A stretch of 64,000 bases of DNA from Clostridium frigidicarnis (GCF_900111985.1 NZ_FOKI01000005.1:1-64000); one strand, 5' to 3'. Positions 36,151-46,315 are shown, counted from the stretch's first letter. Translations and numbers: made by a program. Notes: a model not told the origin generated them from the letters alone.

Positions 36151-36651
36151 ATGTACTCAGCAGATTATTTTATTAAAACCTTAGATATGATTCCACATCC
36201 TGAAGGAGGATTCTACAAATCGCCATATGCTTCTTCAGAAAAAATTTCAGATTCTGAACTTAAAGTTGATTTTGATGGTGAACGAATTCTATGGACTAGC
36301 ATTTACTTTTTACTTAGAAATGGAGAAGTTTCTAACTTCCATAGGTTAAAGTCTGATGAAATGTGGTACTATCATGGAGGTTCCCCATTAACAATTTACA
36401 TGATAACTCCCACTGGAGAACTTATAACTGAAGAACTTGGACTTAATATTGAAAAAGGTGAAAAACCTCAAGTATTAGTTCCTAAAAATTATATTTTTGG
36501 ATCAGCTATGAATAATGAAGGTTTTTCTTTGGTTGGTTGTATGGTATCTCCTGGATTTGATTTTAAAGATTTTGAGTTATTTAAAAGAGATGATTTATTA
36601 AAAACTTATCCTAAATATGAGGATATCATTGTTAAGCTTACTATGAAATAA
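36151..36651 (+). CDS. Cupin superfamily protein (DUF985)
   Basis: 166 residues, the usual size of DUF985/Cupin_5 proteins. Family motifs are PHPEGGFYKSPYAS, SIYFLLRNGEVSNFHRLKSDE (here split as SIYFLL and SNFHRLKSDEMWYYHGG) and VPKNYIFGSA, with VGCMVSPGFDF near the end. These form a beta-barrel sugar- or small-molecule-binding cupin. The exact substrate is unknown. The SD AAGGGAGAG lies before the ATG. It is monocistronic with a terminator behind it. Confidence 0.9.
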   Translation: MYSADYFIKTLDMIPHPEGGFYKSPYASSEKISDSELKVDFDGERILWTSIYFLLRNGEVSNFHRLKSDEMWYYHGGSPLTIYMITPTGELITEELGLNIEKGEKPQVLVPKNYIFGSAMNNEGFSLVGCMVSPGFDFKDFELFKRDDLLKTYPKYEDIIVKLTMK

Positions 36652-36686
36652 ATTATAAGCACTAGAAAAATCTAGTGCTTATAATT
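36651..36686 (+). terminator. Terminator after the cupin gene
   Basis: Perfect 16-bp arms (AATTATAAGCACTAGA and complement) with a four-base loop, starting at the stop codon. Confidence 0.85.
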
Positions 36687-36762
36687 TAACAACATTAAAA
36701 AATTTATTTTATTTTTAAAACAATTTCTTATTAAATGAAATAGGTTATAACAATATCTATTA

Positions 36763-37122
36763 TTATGATTTACATATTGCTATTTTAAAATTGTCATTAT
36801 TAGGATTTGCATGCACATGTATTCTTATACTTTTTCCCATTGCAAACTCATCATTATTAATCTTCAGCATTATACTATCCTTAATCATATTAAAGTAAGC
36901 ATGTATGTTATAATTTTCAAGCCCTTTAGCCTTATAAGTTTTTTCATCTACTTCTATATAACCCTTAATTCCCTTAATTCCCTCATCATGATCTTTGCAT
37001 TGTTTAATTAATTTGTCTATATGACTACAATTATCTATATCAAATATAAATTCATCATCTAGACTAGTTTTTTCACCTCTTTTAAAAAGATCCTTAAATA
37101 CATCGTATACATAATAATCCAT
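36763..37122 (-). CDS. Hypothetical protein
   Basis: 119 residues from the ATG at 37122, which follows GGGGGG (spacing 5). The in-frame start at 37143 has no SD. The protein is small and acidic in its first half (DVFKDLFKRGEKTSLDDEF), without signal peptide or membrane segment, and ends IRIHVHANPNNDNFKIAICKS. I do not recognise a family. SD quality and frame support a real gene. It has no linked partner. Confidence 0.6.
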   Translation of the reverse strand: MDYYVYDVFKDLFKRGEKTSLDDEFIFDIDNCSHIDKLIKQCKDHDEGIKGIKGYIEVDEKTYKAKGLENYNIHAYFNMIKDSIMLKINNDEFAMGKSIRIHVHANPNNDNFKIAICKS

Positions 37123-37553
37123 GATATCCCCCCACTTTTGCAAATTCTTTCTATAATTACCCGTTTATTTGAATATTGTTAGAAAATATTTATATATTTT
37201 ATATAATTAGGTTTTTTTATTATACTTATACTATATCACAATTTAAATTTCAATTGTATTTTTTACAATTAAATCAAGTGATTCATTTATAATCCAATAT
37301 TTTCTTTATAAAAATAATACTATAGTTATATGGTGCTTTCAAGGACATTTAATAAATTATGTAAATTCAACTTAATTAACATATTTTTTTTTGCTTTTTA
37401 ACATTTATCTTATAATTTTTTTTGTATTTTTTTATTTTTAGTCTATAAATTTTATAAAAGCAATGAAAATGAGAGGGTAATTGTTCATATTACCCTCTCA
37501 TTTTTACATAATTTAATTAAGTCCATTCCCAAATGGTTGATTTGAAATCTATT
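37123..37553. other. Intergenic region, AT-rich
   Basis: 431 bp between a hypothetical gene and the chemoreceptor. Apart from the terminator at 37466-37505 I see long A/T tracts only, presumably with the promoter of the hypothetical gene. Confidence 0.4.
37466..37505. terminator. Terminator after the chemoreceptor gene
   Basis: AAAATGAGAGGGTAAT and ATTACCCTCTCATTTTT form a 16-bp stem with a 7-nt loop. It is U-rich in both directions. Confidence 0.85.
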
Positions 37554-39557
37554 TTACAGTTTAAATCCTTTTACTAAATCATTTAAATTATCAGCATACT
37601 CTTTAAGCCTTTGAGCTTCTCCATACATATTTTGAAGACCTGCTGATTGTTCTTCAGTTGCTGCACTAACTTCTTCACTTGTTGCTGCTGTCTCTTCAGC
37701 AACTGATGCAACTCCTGATATTTCATTAGAAAACTTATCTCTACTTTCCTCTATATGATGTAATGACTCTGCCACATCACTTATACTATATTTTAATTTT
37801 TCTATACTCATTACTATTTCTTTGAACTTCTCTTCTGTAACATTTATGCTATTATTAGTTATTTCATTTAACTTTTTAGTATTTTCTGTTTCCTTATAAA
37901 GTCCTGTTATACTATCTTTAATTTCATTTACTACTCTTCCTATTTCCTTAGCTGATTTGGATGACTCATCTGCAAGCTTTCTAACTTCATCAGCAACAAC
38001 TGAGAATCCTCTACCAGCCTCACCCGCTCTAGCTGCCTCAATACTTGCATTTAATGCTAAAAGCCCTGTCTGTTCTGTTATTGACTCTATTGTGTCTATT
38101 ATCATACCAATTTCATCTGATTTTTGTGTTAATATTGAAACCTTCTCTGCTATATGTTCATTAGCCTCTTCATTAATATCATAATTTTTTATTAATGTAC
38201 TAATAGCTTCAACTCCATCTTTTGATGCATTTTCAACTTCTATTGATACCTCATGCATTTTTTCTGAATTTTCTTTAGATTTATTAACTTCATTTCCTAA
38301 TTCTTCTGTTGTTCTTACACTTTCATCTAATCTAGATGCTTGATCTACTGCACCTTCTGCTATTTGTTGTACAGAGTTTGCAACTTCCTCTCCAACCTTT
38401 GAAGATTCATCAATAATAGAACTTAATGACTCGGATCCTGTTTGTACTATTTCTGCTGCTTCTTTTACCCCATTAAGCACCTTAGCCATATCATCAATTA
38501 ATAAATTTACTGATGTTACAATTAAATAAACTTCTTCATTATAACTATTCTTTATTAATGCCTTATCGGTAAAATCTCCATCTTTTAATTTGTTTAATAC
38601 ATTTGCAGAATCTCTTATCCCATTAGATATACTTGCTGATACTTTTCTAGCTAGTATCATTACAACTACTAATATTATTATAAGCACTACTATAGGAAGT
38701 GTCATAGTTTTATATAATATTTTATTAGTTTCACTCTTTGGAACAAAATTGGCCATAACTAAGGAGGTTCCATTTAATTTACTTTTTGAAACTAAATATT
38801 TTTCATTTCCTACTGTTATATCTTGAACTTGATCATCCTTTAGGGTTACTACATCATTTACCCAAGGAATATCATCTTTTGTTTTTCCTATATTATCTTT
38901 ATTTTTATCTGCTATAACAAATCCATTTTCAGTTATAAGTGCAGCATGGGCATTATTATTTAACTTTAATCCTTGAACCAATGAAACTATTGAATCTAAT
39001 TTCTTATCTAAAGCCATAACTCCTACAACATGCCCATTATTATCTAAAATAGTTTTAGAATATGTTAAAATTATATTTTTTGTTGCTATATCTTCATATG
39101 GATCACTTACAATTACAGTATCTTTATTTGCTACTGCATTTTTATACCATGGTCTTTTTCTTGGATCATATTCCTCAGAGCTCCTGTTTTCTTTAGGAGC
39201 AACTATTAGACTACTATTTTCAAAACCTACATACGCTGAAAATGTAGTTTCTTTTTTACTAACATAATTATTTAATGTTTTTTCAAACCAACCTGCTTCA
39301 TTATTAGCATTTGTTAAACTCCCCATTGCATTTTCTTCATTTGACAGTAGTTTAACATCATCAATAGATGATTTATACTCGGCATAAAATGCTTCACCAA
39401 CTATACTTAAACTGCTTTTACTTATATTTTCAACATCTCTTTTTATGCTTTGATTAATTGTATAAAAATTAAATAAAGCTACTATTATTAATGGTATCAC
39501 AGAGGTAAATATACATAATCTAATTATTTCTTTTCTTATATTAAGTCTCTTTTTCAT
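37554..39557 (-). CDS. Methyl-accepting chemotaxis protein
   Basis: 667 residues from the ATG at 39557, which follows AGGAGGG. The longer ORF start at 39641 is not supported. TM1 lies at about 12-32, then a Cache-type external sensor ([21 protein letters not shown], here [18 protein letters not shown], and [12 protein letters not shown]), TM2 at about 278-300 and HAMP. A long MCP signalling helix follows, with the hairpin-tip segment [20 protein letters not shown]. The PRxRPWY segment is common in dCache domains that bind small ligands. It implies a chemotaxis system elsewhere and so probably a motile organism. There is no C-terminal CheR tether pentapeptide. Confidence 0.93.
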   Translation of the reverse strand: MKKRLNIRKEIIRLCIFTSVIPLIIVALFNFYTINQSIKRDVENISKSSLSIVGEAFYAEYKSSIDDVKLLSNEENAMGSLTNANNEAGWFEKTLNNYVSKKETTFSAYVGFENSSLIVAPKENRSSEEYDPRKRPWYKNAVANKDTVIVSDPYEDIATKNIILTYSKTILDNNGHVVGVMALDKKLDSIVSLVQGLKLNNNAHAALITENGFVIADKNKDNIGKTKDDIPWVNDVVTLKDDQVQDITVGNEKYLVSKSKLNGTSLVMANFVPKSETNKILYKTMTLPIVVLIIILVVVMILARKVSASISNGIRDSANVLNKLKDGDFTDKALIKNSYNEEVYLIVTSVNLLIDDMAKVLNGVKEAAEIVQTGSESLSSIIDESSKVGEEVANSVQQIAEGAVDQASRLDESVRTTEELGNEVNKSKENSEKMHEVSIEVENASKDGVEAISTLIKNYDINEEANEHIAEKVSILTQKSDEIGMIIDTIESITEQTGLLALNASIEAARAGEAGRGFSVVADEVRKLADESSKSAKEIGRVVNEIKDSITGLYKETENTKKLNEITNNSINVTEEKFKEIVMSIEKLKYSISDVAESLHHIEESRDKFSNEISGVASVAEETAATSEEVSAATEEQSAGLQNMYGEAQRLKEYADNLNDLVKGFKL

Positions 39558-39885
39558 AAAAACCCTCCTATCAGAATCGTTTCTTGTTAGATATATCGTG
39601 ATTTTTTTTTTAATTTTAACTATTATATTTATTTTTCGCAAAAATTTTTGCTTATTTATTAAAATTTTGTATTTTAAATATATCTATTTTTTCATTTAGA
39701 TATATTTTCTGCCAAAATAGCTTTTTCTTTATTTTTCTATACCAAAAAAAAATCTTTACGAATACTTATTCATAAAGATTTATATATATTAATTTCTTAT
39801 TAAATTCAAATGTTTATCTAAATAATATAGTATAATATCAATTGTTATTTTTTCTTATAAAACACAGTATTATTTTAGTTAATAG
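39558..39885. other. Intergenic region with the pit terminator
   Basis: 328 bp of AT-rich DNA between pit and the chemoreceptor. It contains the terminator at 39742-39781. I see nothing else. Confidence 0.4.
39742..39781 (-). terminator. Terminator after pit
   Basis: AAATCTTTA (39750-39758) pairs with TAAAGATTT (39773-39781) and is followed by nine U's on the minus strand. Confidence 0.8.
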
Positions 39886-40887
39886 TTATAAAAAAAACAT
39901 TTTTCCTATTAACACTACTGCTGCTGCAAACAATGCTGTTATAGGTATTGTTAAAACCCATGCCCAAACTATATTCTTTGCAATTCCCCATTTTACAGAT
40001 TTAAATCTTTTTGATGCCCCAACTCCCATTATAGTTGTGGTAACTATATGAGTTGTGCTAACTGGTGCATGAAATAACGTTGCTCCCAAAATGACTGTTG
40101 CTGCTCCTGTTTGAGCTGCAAATCCATTTACTGGTGTTAACTTTGCCATTCCACTTCCCATAGTCTTTATTATTTTTTTTCCGCCTATCGATGTACCTAA
40201 TGCCATAGCTAAGGCACAACTAAATATAACCCAAACTGGAACCTTAAATTCACTTATGAATCCTCCACTTAAAAGCGCCATAGTTATAATTCCCATAGAT
40301 TTTTGTGCATCGTTTCCTCCGTGATTCAATGCCATAAAGCCAGCTGCTACAACTTGAAGTTTTAAAAAAACTTTATTCACAACATGCACTTTGAAAGGTT
40401 TTAATACCCAATTTAGCAGAATCATTAAAATATATCCTGCTATAAATCCTATTATAGGCGATAAAATAAGCCATAACACAACACTATGGAAGAGGTTGTA
40501 CCAATTTACAACATTTAAGCTATGGTTATATGCTATAGCACCTCCAATTAGTGCTCCAATTAAAGCATGAGAAGAACTACTTGGTATTCCAAAATACCAA
40601 GTTAATAGATTCCAAATTACTGATGATATTAAAACAGCCATAATAACCCATTGTGGTGTTACAGTATGACTGACTATATTATCTCCAACAGTTTTAGCAA
40701 CCTCTGTACCTAAAAAAGCTCCAATAAAATTGAAAACTGCACATAATAAAATAGCTGGTTTAGGCTTTAAAGCTCTTGTTGTTATAGATGTGGCAACAGC
40801 TGTTGCAGTATCATGAAATCCATTAACAAAATCAAAAGCCAAAGCTAATATTACTATAAATACTGTTATACCCATAGCACTATGCAT
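39886..40887 (-). CDS. pit: Inorganic phosphate transporter, PiT family
   Basis: 333 residues with about ten hydrophobic segments. The duplicated PiT signatures are FDFVNGFHDTATAVATSI near the N-terminus and MALNHGGNDAQKSMGIITM near residue 195. Low-affinity phosphate symport is expected. The start overlaps the upstream DUF47 gene by 8 bp, the usual Pit/DUF47 pair. It is closed by a terminator. Confidence 0.95.
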   Translation of the reverse strand: MHSAMGITVFIVILALAFDFVNGFHDTATAVATSITTRALKPKPAILLCAVFNFIGAFLGTEVAKTVGDNIVSHTVTPQWVIMAVLISSVIWNLLTWYFGIPSSSSHALIGALIGGAIAYNHSLNVVNWYNLFHSVVLWLILSPIIGFIAGYILMILLNWVLKPFKVHVVNKVFLKLQVVAAGFMALNHGGNDAQKSMGIITMALLSGGFISEFKVPVWVIFSCALAMALGTSIGGKKIIKTMGSGMAKLTPVNGFAAQTGAATVILGATLFHAPVSTTHIVTTTIMGVGASKRFKSVKWGIAKNIVWAWVLTIPITALFAAAVVLIGKMFFL

Positions 40888-41503
40888 GTTTCATGACAAC
40901 TCCTTCAACTATATTAGCAACTCTTTCACAGCTGTCAATTGTATCCTCTAACATTTGATATATTTCTTTCCATTTTAAAATTGTTAAAGTATCTGTTTCG
41001 CTCCTAAATAACTTAGCAACTGTATCTCTAAAGAATGTATCTCCTTCATTTTCGATTTTATTTATACTTATTATCTTTTGGTTTATATTATTACTCTTAT
41101 TCATTAATTTTAATTCATTCATTAAGTCTACTAATTCTCTTGTTGCATCAACTATAAGATCACACAAAACCTTAGATTCATTAGTAGCCTCATCAACATT
41201 AAACATAACAAATCTATGCATAGTTGAATCAATTAAATCCAATATATCATCCATATTCTTTGCAATAGCATATATATCTTCTCTATCTATTGGTGTAATA
41301 AAACAGACATTTAGTTCTTGAATTATATCATGAACCATAGAATCCCCTTTATGTTCTAGCCTTTCTATATCCTTAACTTCTATTTCTTTGTTCTCTAGGA
41401 AATCAACTGATTTTCTTAAAAGTATTGCGGCATCATATACATTTTTTGAGGCATCTGAGAACATTTTATAAAATTTATCCTCTTTTGGATTTAAGTTGAA
41501 CAT
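40880..41503 (-). CDS. DUF47 (PhoU-like) phosphate transport regulator
   Basis: 207 residues, all-helical. DUF47 proteins are PhoU-related and are nearly always paired with PiT transporters, where they are thought to regulate uptake. Typical features are EHKGDSMVHDIIQELN, TPIDREDIYAIAKNMDDILD (as TPIDREDIYAI and MDDILDLID) and a C-terminal EDTIDSCERVANIVEGVV. It overlaps pit by 8 bp. Confidence 0.93.
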   Translation of the reverse strand: MFNLNPKEDKFYKMFSDASKNVYDAAILLRKSVDFLENKEIEVKDIERLEHKGDSMVHDIIQELNVCFITPIDREDIYAIAKNMDDILDLIDSTMHRFVMFNVDEATNESKVLCDLIVDATRELVDLMNELKLMNKSNNINQKIISINKIENEGDTFFRDTVAKLFRSETDTLTILKWKEIYQMLEDTIDSCERVANIVEGVVMKHA

Positions 41504-41889
41504 ATAATTCCATCTCCCTATGGCAAAAAAATTTTTGTCTTATTTTGTAATACCTAATTCCGAGTATATCACAATTTTTTTTCAAGTTAAATTATATATA
41601 ACCTTTTTTAACCTAATCTTAATATTCCTATATTGGTAATTAACACTACTATGTTTTATTAATAGATTTTTAATTTTTATTGAATATTTTCAAACAATTT
41701 TCTTCATAAAAGTTTAACTTTTCCAATAGATGATTCTTTGTTAAAAGTTTAAATATAATATAAAAACACATAGCATTTAATCTATACTATGTGTTTTTAT
41801 ATTATATTTATTTTTTTGCTATGATATGTGTCAAAAATATACTTTTACTGAATCTTATCTTTTAAAATCATTTTATCTCTTAATGATAT
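41504..41889. other. Intergenic region between SDR gene and pit operon
   Basis: 386 bp, AT-rich. It holds the promoter area of the DUF47-pit operon and the strong terminator at 41751-41809. No gene was seen. Confidence 0.4.
41751..41809 (-). terminator. Long-stem terminator after the SDR gene
   Basis: A 23-bp perfect stem (41751-41773 with 41787-41809) including AAAAACACATAG and its complement. T-rich tracts lie within the stem. Confidence 0.8.
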
Positions 41890-42756
41890 CTAAAATTTCA
41901 ATTTATAATCGTGTATACATTTGCTTAATCCCTCTTTAGTTGAGGAGAATTTCAATCCATAGTTTTCTGCTTTATCTGTATTTAGCCTTACATCTCTAGG
42001 TAAATCTTTATATTTTTCACTATCTTTAATAACAACATCTTTTATTCTATGTTGAAGTCCCATAGTGGTTAATATATGTTCTACAACTTCATATCTACTA
42101 AAATCATTTTTGCTACCTAAATGATATGTTCCATAAGGTATATCAAAGATTCTCTTGAAATTTTCTACCATCTCATTAGCATATGTCATCCCTCTAAACT
42201 CATCAGGAGATGCTTTTATTTCTTCCCCCTTTATCAAAGAAGAGACTACTTCCCAAATTATATTTGATGCCATATTTAAGCCTTTTTGTGGAAGATCAAA
42301 AAGCCATGTAAATCTTACTATCCATAACTCTTCTATTATTTCCTTTAGTAACTTTTCAGCTTCTAACTTATTCTCCCCATAAACAGTATTTGGTACTGGC
42401 TTATGATTTTCATCATAAGGTCCTCTTTCTTTATTTCCATTAAATACTTGTTCAGAACTTATGAAAATAAGTTTTGCCCCTACTTCCTTAGTTATTTTAG
42501 CTATATTTACAGATCCTTCAACATTTATCTTATAAGCTATTTCTGGATTCTTATTACAAAAGTCTGTCACAGCTATAGCTGCTGCATGTATTACATAATC
42601 TGGTTTAAAACTATTGAAAATATTTTTAGTCTTGTCCACATCTGTTATATCTAAATCTTGTCTACCTAATGATAATATTTCGTATTCATTCTTATATCTT
42701 TCAGTAAATCTTGTACAAAAGAAACCTGCTCCTCCAGTTAATAAAATCCTTTTCAT
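41890..42756 (-). CDS. SDR-family NAD(P)-dependent reductase, RmlD-like
   Basis: 288 residues. The nucleotide motif LLTGGAGFFCTRF opens the Rossmann fold. PDYVIHAAAIAVTDFCNKNP, SSEQVFNGNKERGPYDE and the YGENK catalytic Tyr-Lys pair follow the dTDP-4-dehydrorhamnose reductase (RmlD) pattern. No other rhamnose genes are nearby, so it may act on another nucleotide sugar. It is monocistronic between terminators. Confidence 0.85.
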   Translation of the reverse strand: MKRILLTGGAGFFCTRFTERYKNEYEILSLGRQDLDITDVDKTKNIFNSFKPDYVIHAAAIAVTDFCNKNPEIAYKINVEGSVNIAKITKEVGAKLIFISSEQVFNGNKERGPYDENHKPVPNTVYGENKLEAEKLLKEIIEELWIVRFTWLFDLPQKGLNMASNIIWEVVSSLIKGEEIKASPDEFRGMTYANEMVENFKRIFDIPYGTYHLGSKNDFSRYEVVEHILTTMGLQHRIKDVVIKDSEKYKDLPRDVRLNTDKAENYGLKFSSTKEGLSKCIHDYKLKF

Positions 42757-43188
42757 CCTCTGCCTCCAAAATTTTTATTTTATTTAATTTTATGATAAAT
42801 ACATATTTTTTTCAATGTATTGTTATCTTACAGATAGACATTAAACTACCTTATGATTTTTAACATATTATAATTAAGTGTCTGTTTTCAATATCATTTA
42901 TAGAAAATATAATACTTTCTAGTTAAAATATTATATAATAAATACTTTTTATCTTCGTTTTAAAAAATCTAACATTACCACACATATTTATTCAAAAATA
43001 AACTCACCTAATAAAGTCTTTACAATTTTATTTTTAGGCATTTTTATATACTGACAAAATACAGTCATATTATTGTGTATATTTTTTATGCTAAATTTAT
43101 ATTATATATAACCAGTTGTGAATTTAGAAATTTTTGATGTTTTATTTTGATAATCTTGCATAATTCTTATAAATGGCAAAAATAACTA

Positions 43189-43215
43189 TTGACTTTGTCA
43201 TAAATTTAATATAAT
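43189..43215 (+). promoter_or_regulatory. asnA promoter
   Basis: TTGACT (43189-43194) and TATAAT (43210-43215) separated by 15 nt, with an alternative TAATAT at 43213-43218 at 18 nt, about 30-40 bp upstream of the T-box. Confidence 0.6.
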
Positions 43216-43244
43216 ATTTAAACAAATATAAATACAAAAGCATT

Positions 43245-43530
43245 GATAGGAAGAGTACTTATATGTGTTTAGTCAAAGCGAGCTAATGATGGTGAGAGAT
43301 TAGCACGAAACCTATAATGAAGAACATCCTGGAGCTTCCAACCAAAATGGTTTAATACCAGAGTAGACTTGGACGGAACCTAACCGTTATACTTAGGACA
43401 GTATCGAATATATTATTACTATGTTCCGTACTGATAAAGTGAGCATTTTTGCTAACATAGGTGGTACCACGGAAGGTTATAACACTCTTTCGTCCTATAA
43501 TTTTTATAGGATGAAGGAGTTTTTTTTATA
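43245..43530 (+). promoter_or_regulatory. T-box leader, probably tRNA-Asn responsive
   Basis: The conserved T-box motif AGGTGGTACCACGG lies at 43459-43472. It is followed by a terminator stem (ACTCTTTCGTCCTATA, 43484-43499, with 43505-43520) and eight U's. Stem I shows GGTGAGAG near 43291. The most likely specifier is AAC within GAAGAACATCC (about 43323-43325), an Asn codon, which agrees with the downstream asparagine synthetase. Uncharged tRNA-Asn should allow readthrough. Confidence 0.92.
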
Positions 43531-43612
43531 GAATTTTAAGCTAGCTAGTACTTATTAAAACCTTATTAAAACAAATAATTAAAATACTATTTAAGTAAAT
43601 GGAGGAATAATA

Positions 43613-44623
43613 ATGACACCACAAATAATACCACAAAACTACAAAACAACTTTAGGACTAAAAGATACAGAGATAGCAATAAAAAAATTAAAGGACTACT
43701 TTGAGAAAGATTTATCTGAGAAGTTAAATTTAATAAGAGTATCAGCTCCACTATTTGTTGAAAGAAACAGTGGTATAAACGATGATTTAAACGGAGTTGA
43801 AAGACCTGTTGCCTTTGACATAAAAGAAGATAACAGCACTGAAGTTGAGATAATTCATTCTCTAGCTAAATGGAAAAGAATTGCTCTTTCAACATATGGT
43901 TTTAATATTGGAGAAGGATTATATACAGATATGAATGCTATAAGACGTGATGAAGACTTAGATAATCTTCATTCTATATATGTTGATCAATGGGATTGGG
44001 AAAAAATAATTTCTAAAGAAGACAGAAAGAAAGACACCTTAAAAAGTATAGTGACATCAATATATGAAGTATTTAAAAATACTGAAAAATATATTCATAG
44101 TGAATATGAAGACATTAAACCAATTCTTCCTGAAAATATACATTTTATAACTTCTCAAGAATTAGAAAATCTATATCCATACCTTACTCCTAAAGAAAGA
44201 GAAGATGCAATCTGTAAAGATAAAGGTGCTGTGTTTTTAATGGAAATAGGTGGAAGTTTAACTTCAGGAAAACCTCATGATGGAAGATCTCCTGACTATG
44301 ATGATTGGACTTTAAATGGTGATATTCTTTTCCACTACCCTATTTTAGATAGATCTATGGAGCTATCATCTATGGGAATAAGAGTTGATGAAGATGCTTT
44401 ATTAAAACAATTAAAAGTTAGAGGATTAGAAAAAAGAAAAGATCTTAATTTTCACCAAATGTTATTACAAGGTAAACTACCTTACACAATAGGTGGTGGA
44501 ATAGGTCAATCAAGAATATGTATGTTCTTTTTAAGAAAAGCCCATATAGGAGAAGTTCAATCATCATTTTGGGGAGAAGAAATTTTAAGTTTATGTAATG
44601 AAAACAATATCCAACTTTTATAA
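43613..44623 (+). CDS. asnA: Aspartate-ammonia ligase AsnA
   Basis: 336 residues, the normal length of ammonia-dependent asparagine synthetase A. It makes asparagine from aspartate, ammonia and ATP. The class II synthetase-like fold shows LNLIRVSAPLFVERNSGIND (as SAPLFVERNSG), RPVAFDIK, HSIYVDQWDWE and the C-terminal GGGIGQSRICMFFLRKAHIGE (as GGGIGQSRICMFFL). It is controlled by the T-box upstream. The SD GGAGG lies before the ATG. Confidence 0.97.
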   Translation: MTPQIIPQNYKTTLGLKDTEIAIKKLKDYFEKDLSEKLNLIRVSAPLFVERNSGINDDLNGVERPVAFDIKEDNSTEVEIIHSLAKWKRIALSTYGFNIGEGLYTDMNAIRRDEDLDNLHSIYVDQWDWEKIISKEDRKKDTLKSIVTSIYEVFKNTEKYIHSEYEDIKPILPENIHFITSQELENLYPYLTPKEREDAICKDKGAVFLMEIGGSLTSGKPHDGRSPDYDDWTLNGDILFHYPILDRSMELSSMGIRVDEDALLKQLKVRGLEKRKDLNFHQMLLQGKLPYTIGGGIGQSRICMFFLRKAHIGEVQSSFWGEEILSLCNENNIQLL

Positions 44624-44714
44624 AATATTTATTAAATTTATATGTTTTAAAGGATTTTTATTCTACTCTTAAGAAATATATTATTAAAGATAATATATTT
44701 TAGGAGGACATTTT

Positions 44715-45266
44715 ATGTATTTTGATAAAGTTGGAAAAGATAATACAGATAAAACTCTAGAATTAGCAATTAAAACTGCTAAGGAAAAAAATATTAAAAA
44801 TATAGTTGTTGCCTCTTCTTCTGGAAACACAGCATTAAAACTTTCTAATGAAAAGGACTTAGATATAGTTTGTGTATCCCACTCAAATGGTTTTCGTGAA
44901 AATGGTTCTATGGATATGCCAGAAGAATCTATAACTTTGTTAAAGGAAAAAGGCATTAAGGTTTTAACTACCACTCATGTTTTAAGTGGAGCTGAAAGAG
45001 GATTAAGCAAAAAATTTGGTGGAATATCTCCAGTTGAAATAATAGCTTATACATTAAGAATGTTTGGTCAAGGCGTTAAGGTTTGTACAGAAATTTCTAT
45101 TATGGCTTTAGATAGCAATTTAATACCTTATAACGAACCAATTATAGCAATAGGTGGTAGCTCATATGGTGCTGATACTGCTATAATTATAAGACCAAGC
45201 CATGCTTCATCTATACTTGAAACTAAAATAGATGAGATAATTTGTAAGCCAATTGAGAAAAGATAA
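44715..45266 (+). CDS. Stand-alone pyruvate kinase C-terminal (alpha/beta) domain protein
   Basis: 183 residues that correspond to only the C-terminal PK_C domain. NIVVASSSGNTALKLSN matches the phosphate-binding part, followed by VSHSNGFRENGSMDMPEE and the terminal IAIGGSSYGADTAIIIRPSH. No catalytic barrel is present. Similar stand-alone proteins occur in clostridia and archaea without a proven role. A small-phosphorylated-ligand binding function is plausible. The SD TAGGAGG lies 8 bp before the ATG. Confidence 0.85.
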   Translation: MYFDKVGKDNTDKTLELAIKTAKEKNIKNIVVASSSGNTALKLSNEKDLDIVCVSHSNGFRENGSMDMPEESITLLKEKGIKVLTTTHVLSGAERGLSKKFGGISPVEIIAYTLRMFGQGVKVCTEISIMALDSNLIPYNEPIIAIGGSSYGADTAIIIRPSHASSILETKIDEIICKPIEKR

Positions 45267-45335
45267 AACACATTAAAGAAAATAACAAGTCAAATGTACT
45301 AGCATACTGACTTGTTATTTTTTTTAATGTGCTTA
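45266..45335. repeat. Dispersed palindromic repeat, copy D
   Basis: AACACATTAAAGAAAATAAC, core CAAGTCAAATGTACTAGCAT and ACTGACTTGTTATTTTTTTT, ending AATGTGCTTA. The two halves are complementary. It lies directly after the PK_C gene and probably serves as its terminator. Confidence 0.8.
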
Positions 45336-45401
45336 ATTATTAATAAAATCTTTCTACATTACACAATATATTAGGGTAATCTTAATTAAGGAGTGTTTAT
45401 T

Positions 45402-45620
45402 ATGAAAGGAAAGGTTTATTCTTTTAGAGATGAGGATGGAAATCTAGTTAATTACACTGTTAAAGAACATCTTTTAGTTAATAAAAGCGACTACGTTATA
45501 ATGTGTCCTGAAAATGATACTTCTCATATGGAAGTATATAAATTTACTGACGACGCATTAGAGCTTGTAGAAAACCAAACTGAATTATCTAATGTAAAAT
45601 CTGCATCTCATATTATGTAA
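45402..45620 (+). CDS. DUF1292 domain-containing protein
   Basis: 72 residues from the ATG at 45402, preceded by TAAGGAG at 8 nt. The upstream in-frame start at 45393 lies inside the SD. The sequence FRDEDGNLVNYTVKEHL ... MEVYKFTDDALELVE follows the DUF1292 pattern, a small family (YrzB-like) of unknown function common in Firmicutes. It is monocistronic with a bidirectional terminator behind it. Confidence 0.8.
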   Translation: MKGKVYSFRDEDGNLVNYTVKEHLLVNKSDYVIMCPENDTSHMEVYKFTDDALELVENQTELSNVKSASHIM

Positions 45621-45638
45621 TTAAATACATAACTATAA

Positions 45639-45674
45639 GATAATACACTTGGTTTATACCAAGTGTATTATTTT
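45639..45674. terminator. Bidirectional terminator
   Basis: TAATACACTTGGT (45641-45653) pairs with its complement (45658-45670) between convergent genes. T-runs lie on both sides. Confidence 0.85.
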
Positions 45675-46315
45675 TACCATCCTTTTATAATAAAATCTTT
45701 TTTATAGTGACTTCTATCGTCTCTTAATATAACCTTATACATCCCCTCATCACTAACTTCTATTTTTGTTAATGTAGCTTGTCCCATAACATTCTGCAAA
45801 AACTCTTTATCCTCATTTACTTCTTCAAATAATAACATTAAAAGCTTTAATGTCATACCATGAGTTACAACAAGTATGTTTTTGCCCTTATTGTTTTCTA
45901 AAATTTCTTTAATTGCATTGTGGCATCTTTCTTTTACATCATTAAGTTTTTCTCCATCAAAGGGAGTATATTTTTTAGGGTTATTAAACAAGTTATAAAG
46001 TTGATCTTTATATTCTCTGTGTTCTCCAATCTCATCTAATGTCATGCCTTCCCAAGAACCAAAATTCACCTCTTTAAGTCCATCATGAGTTAATAATTGT
46101 ATTTCTTTTTCTCCCTTTACTATTGTTGCAGTATTATACGCTCTCTCTATTGGGCTTGAATATATAATATCTATTTTCATATCTTTAAGTCTATCTCTTA
46201 AACTTTCAGCTTGTTTCTTTCCAAGCTCTGTAAGTGGTGAATTTCCCCATCCCTGAAGTCTTTTTTCTATATTCCAAATAGTTTCTCCATGTCTTGTTAA
46301 ATATAATGTTGTCAC
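45674..46315 (-). CDS. Histidine phosphatase family protein (phosphoglycerate-mutase-like)
   Basis: 213 residues from a GTG at 46315 preceded by GAGGGG at 7 nt. The longer ATG version at 46342 lacks an SD. The catalytic motif LTRHGETIWN opens the protein. YSSPIERAYNTA, the acid LKEVNFGSWEG and VTHGMTLKLLM with the second His complete the 2H phosphatase fold. CobC- and GpmB-like proteins share this fold, and the substrate is not determinable here. Confidence 0.88.
   Translation of the reverse strand: MTTLYLTRHGETIWNIEKRLQGWGNSPLTELGKKQAESLRDRLKDMKIDIIYSSPIERAYNTATIVKGEKEIQLLTHDGLKEVNFGSWEGMTLDEIGEHREYKDQLYNLFNNPKKYTPFDGEKLNDVKERCHNAIKEILENNKGKNILVVTHGMTLKLLMLLFEEVNEDKEFLQNVMGQATLTKIEVSDEGMYKVILRDDRSHYKKDFIIKGW

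Larger units (their letters stand above)
42757..43612. other. Long intergenic region with the asnA promoter and T-box leader
   Basis: 856 bp. 42757-43180 is very AT-rich, with no gene or structure that I can support. 43189-43215 is a promoter, 43245-43530 a T-box leader with terminator, and the rest the ribosome-binding region of asnA (GGAGG at about 43602). Confidence 0.6.

Noticed and set aside
43459-43528. Tryptophan- or other amino-acid-specific T-box
   Set aside because: The AAC in the expected specifier position and the asnA gene downstream fit asparagine better.
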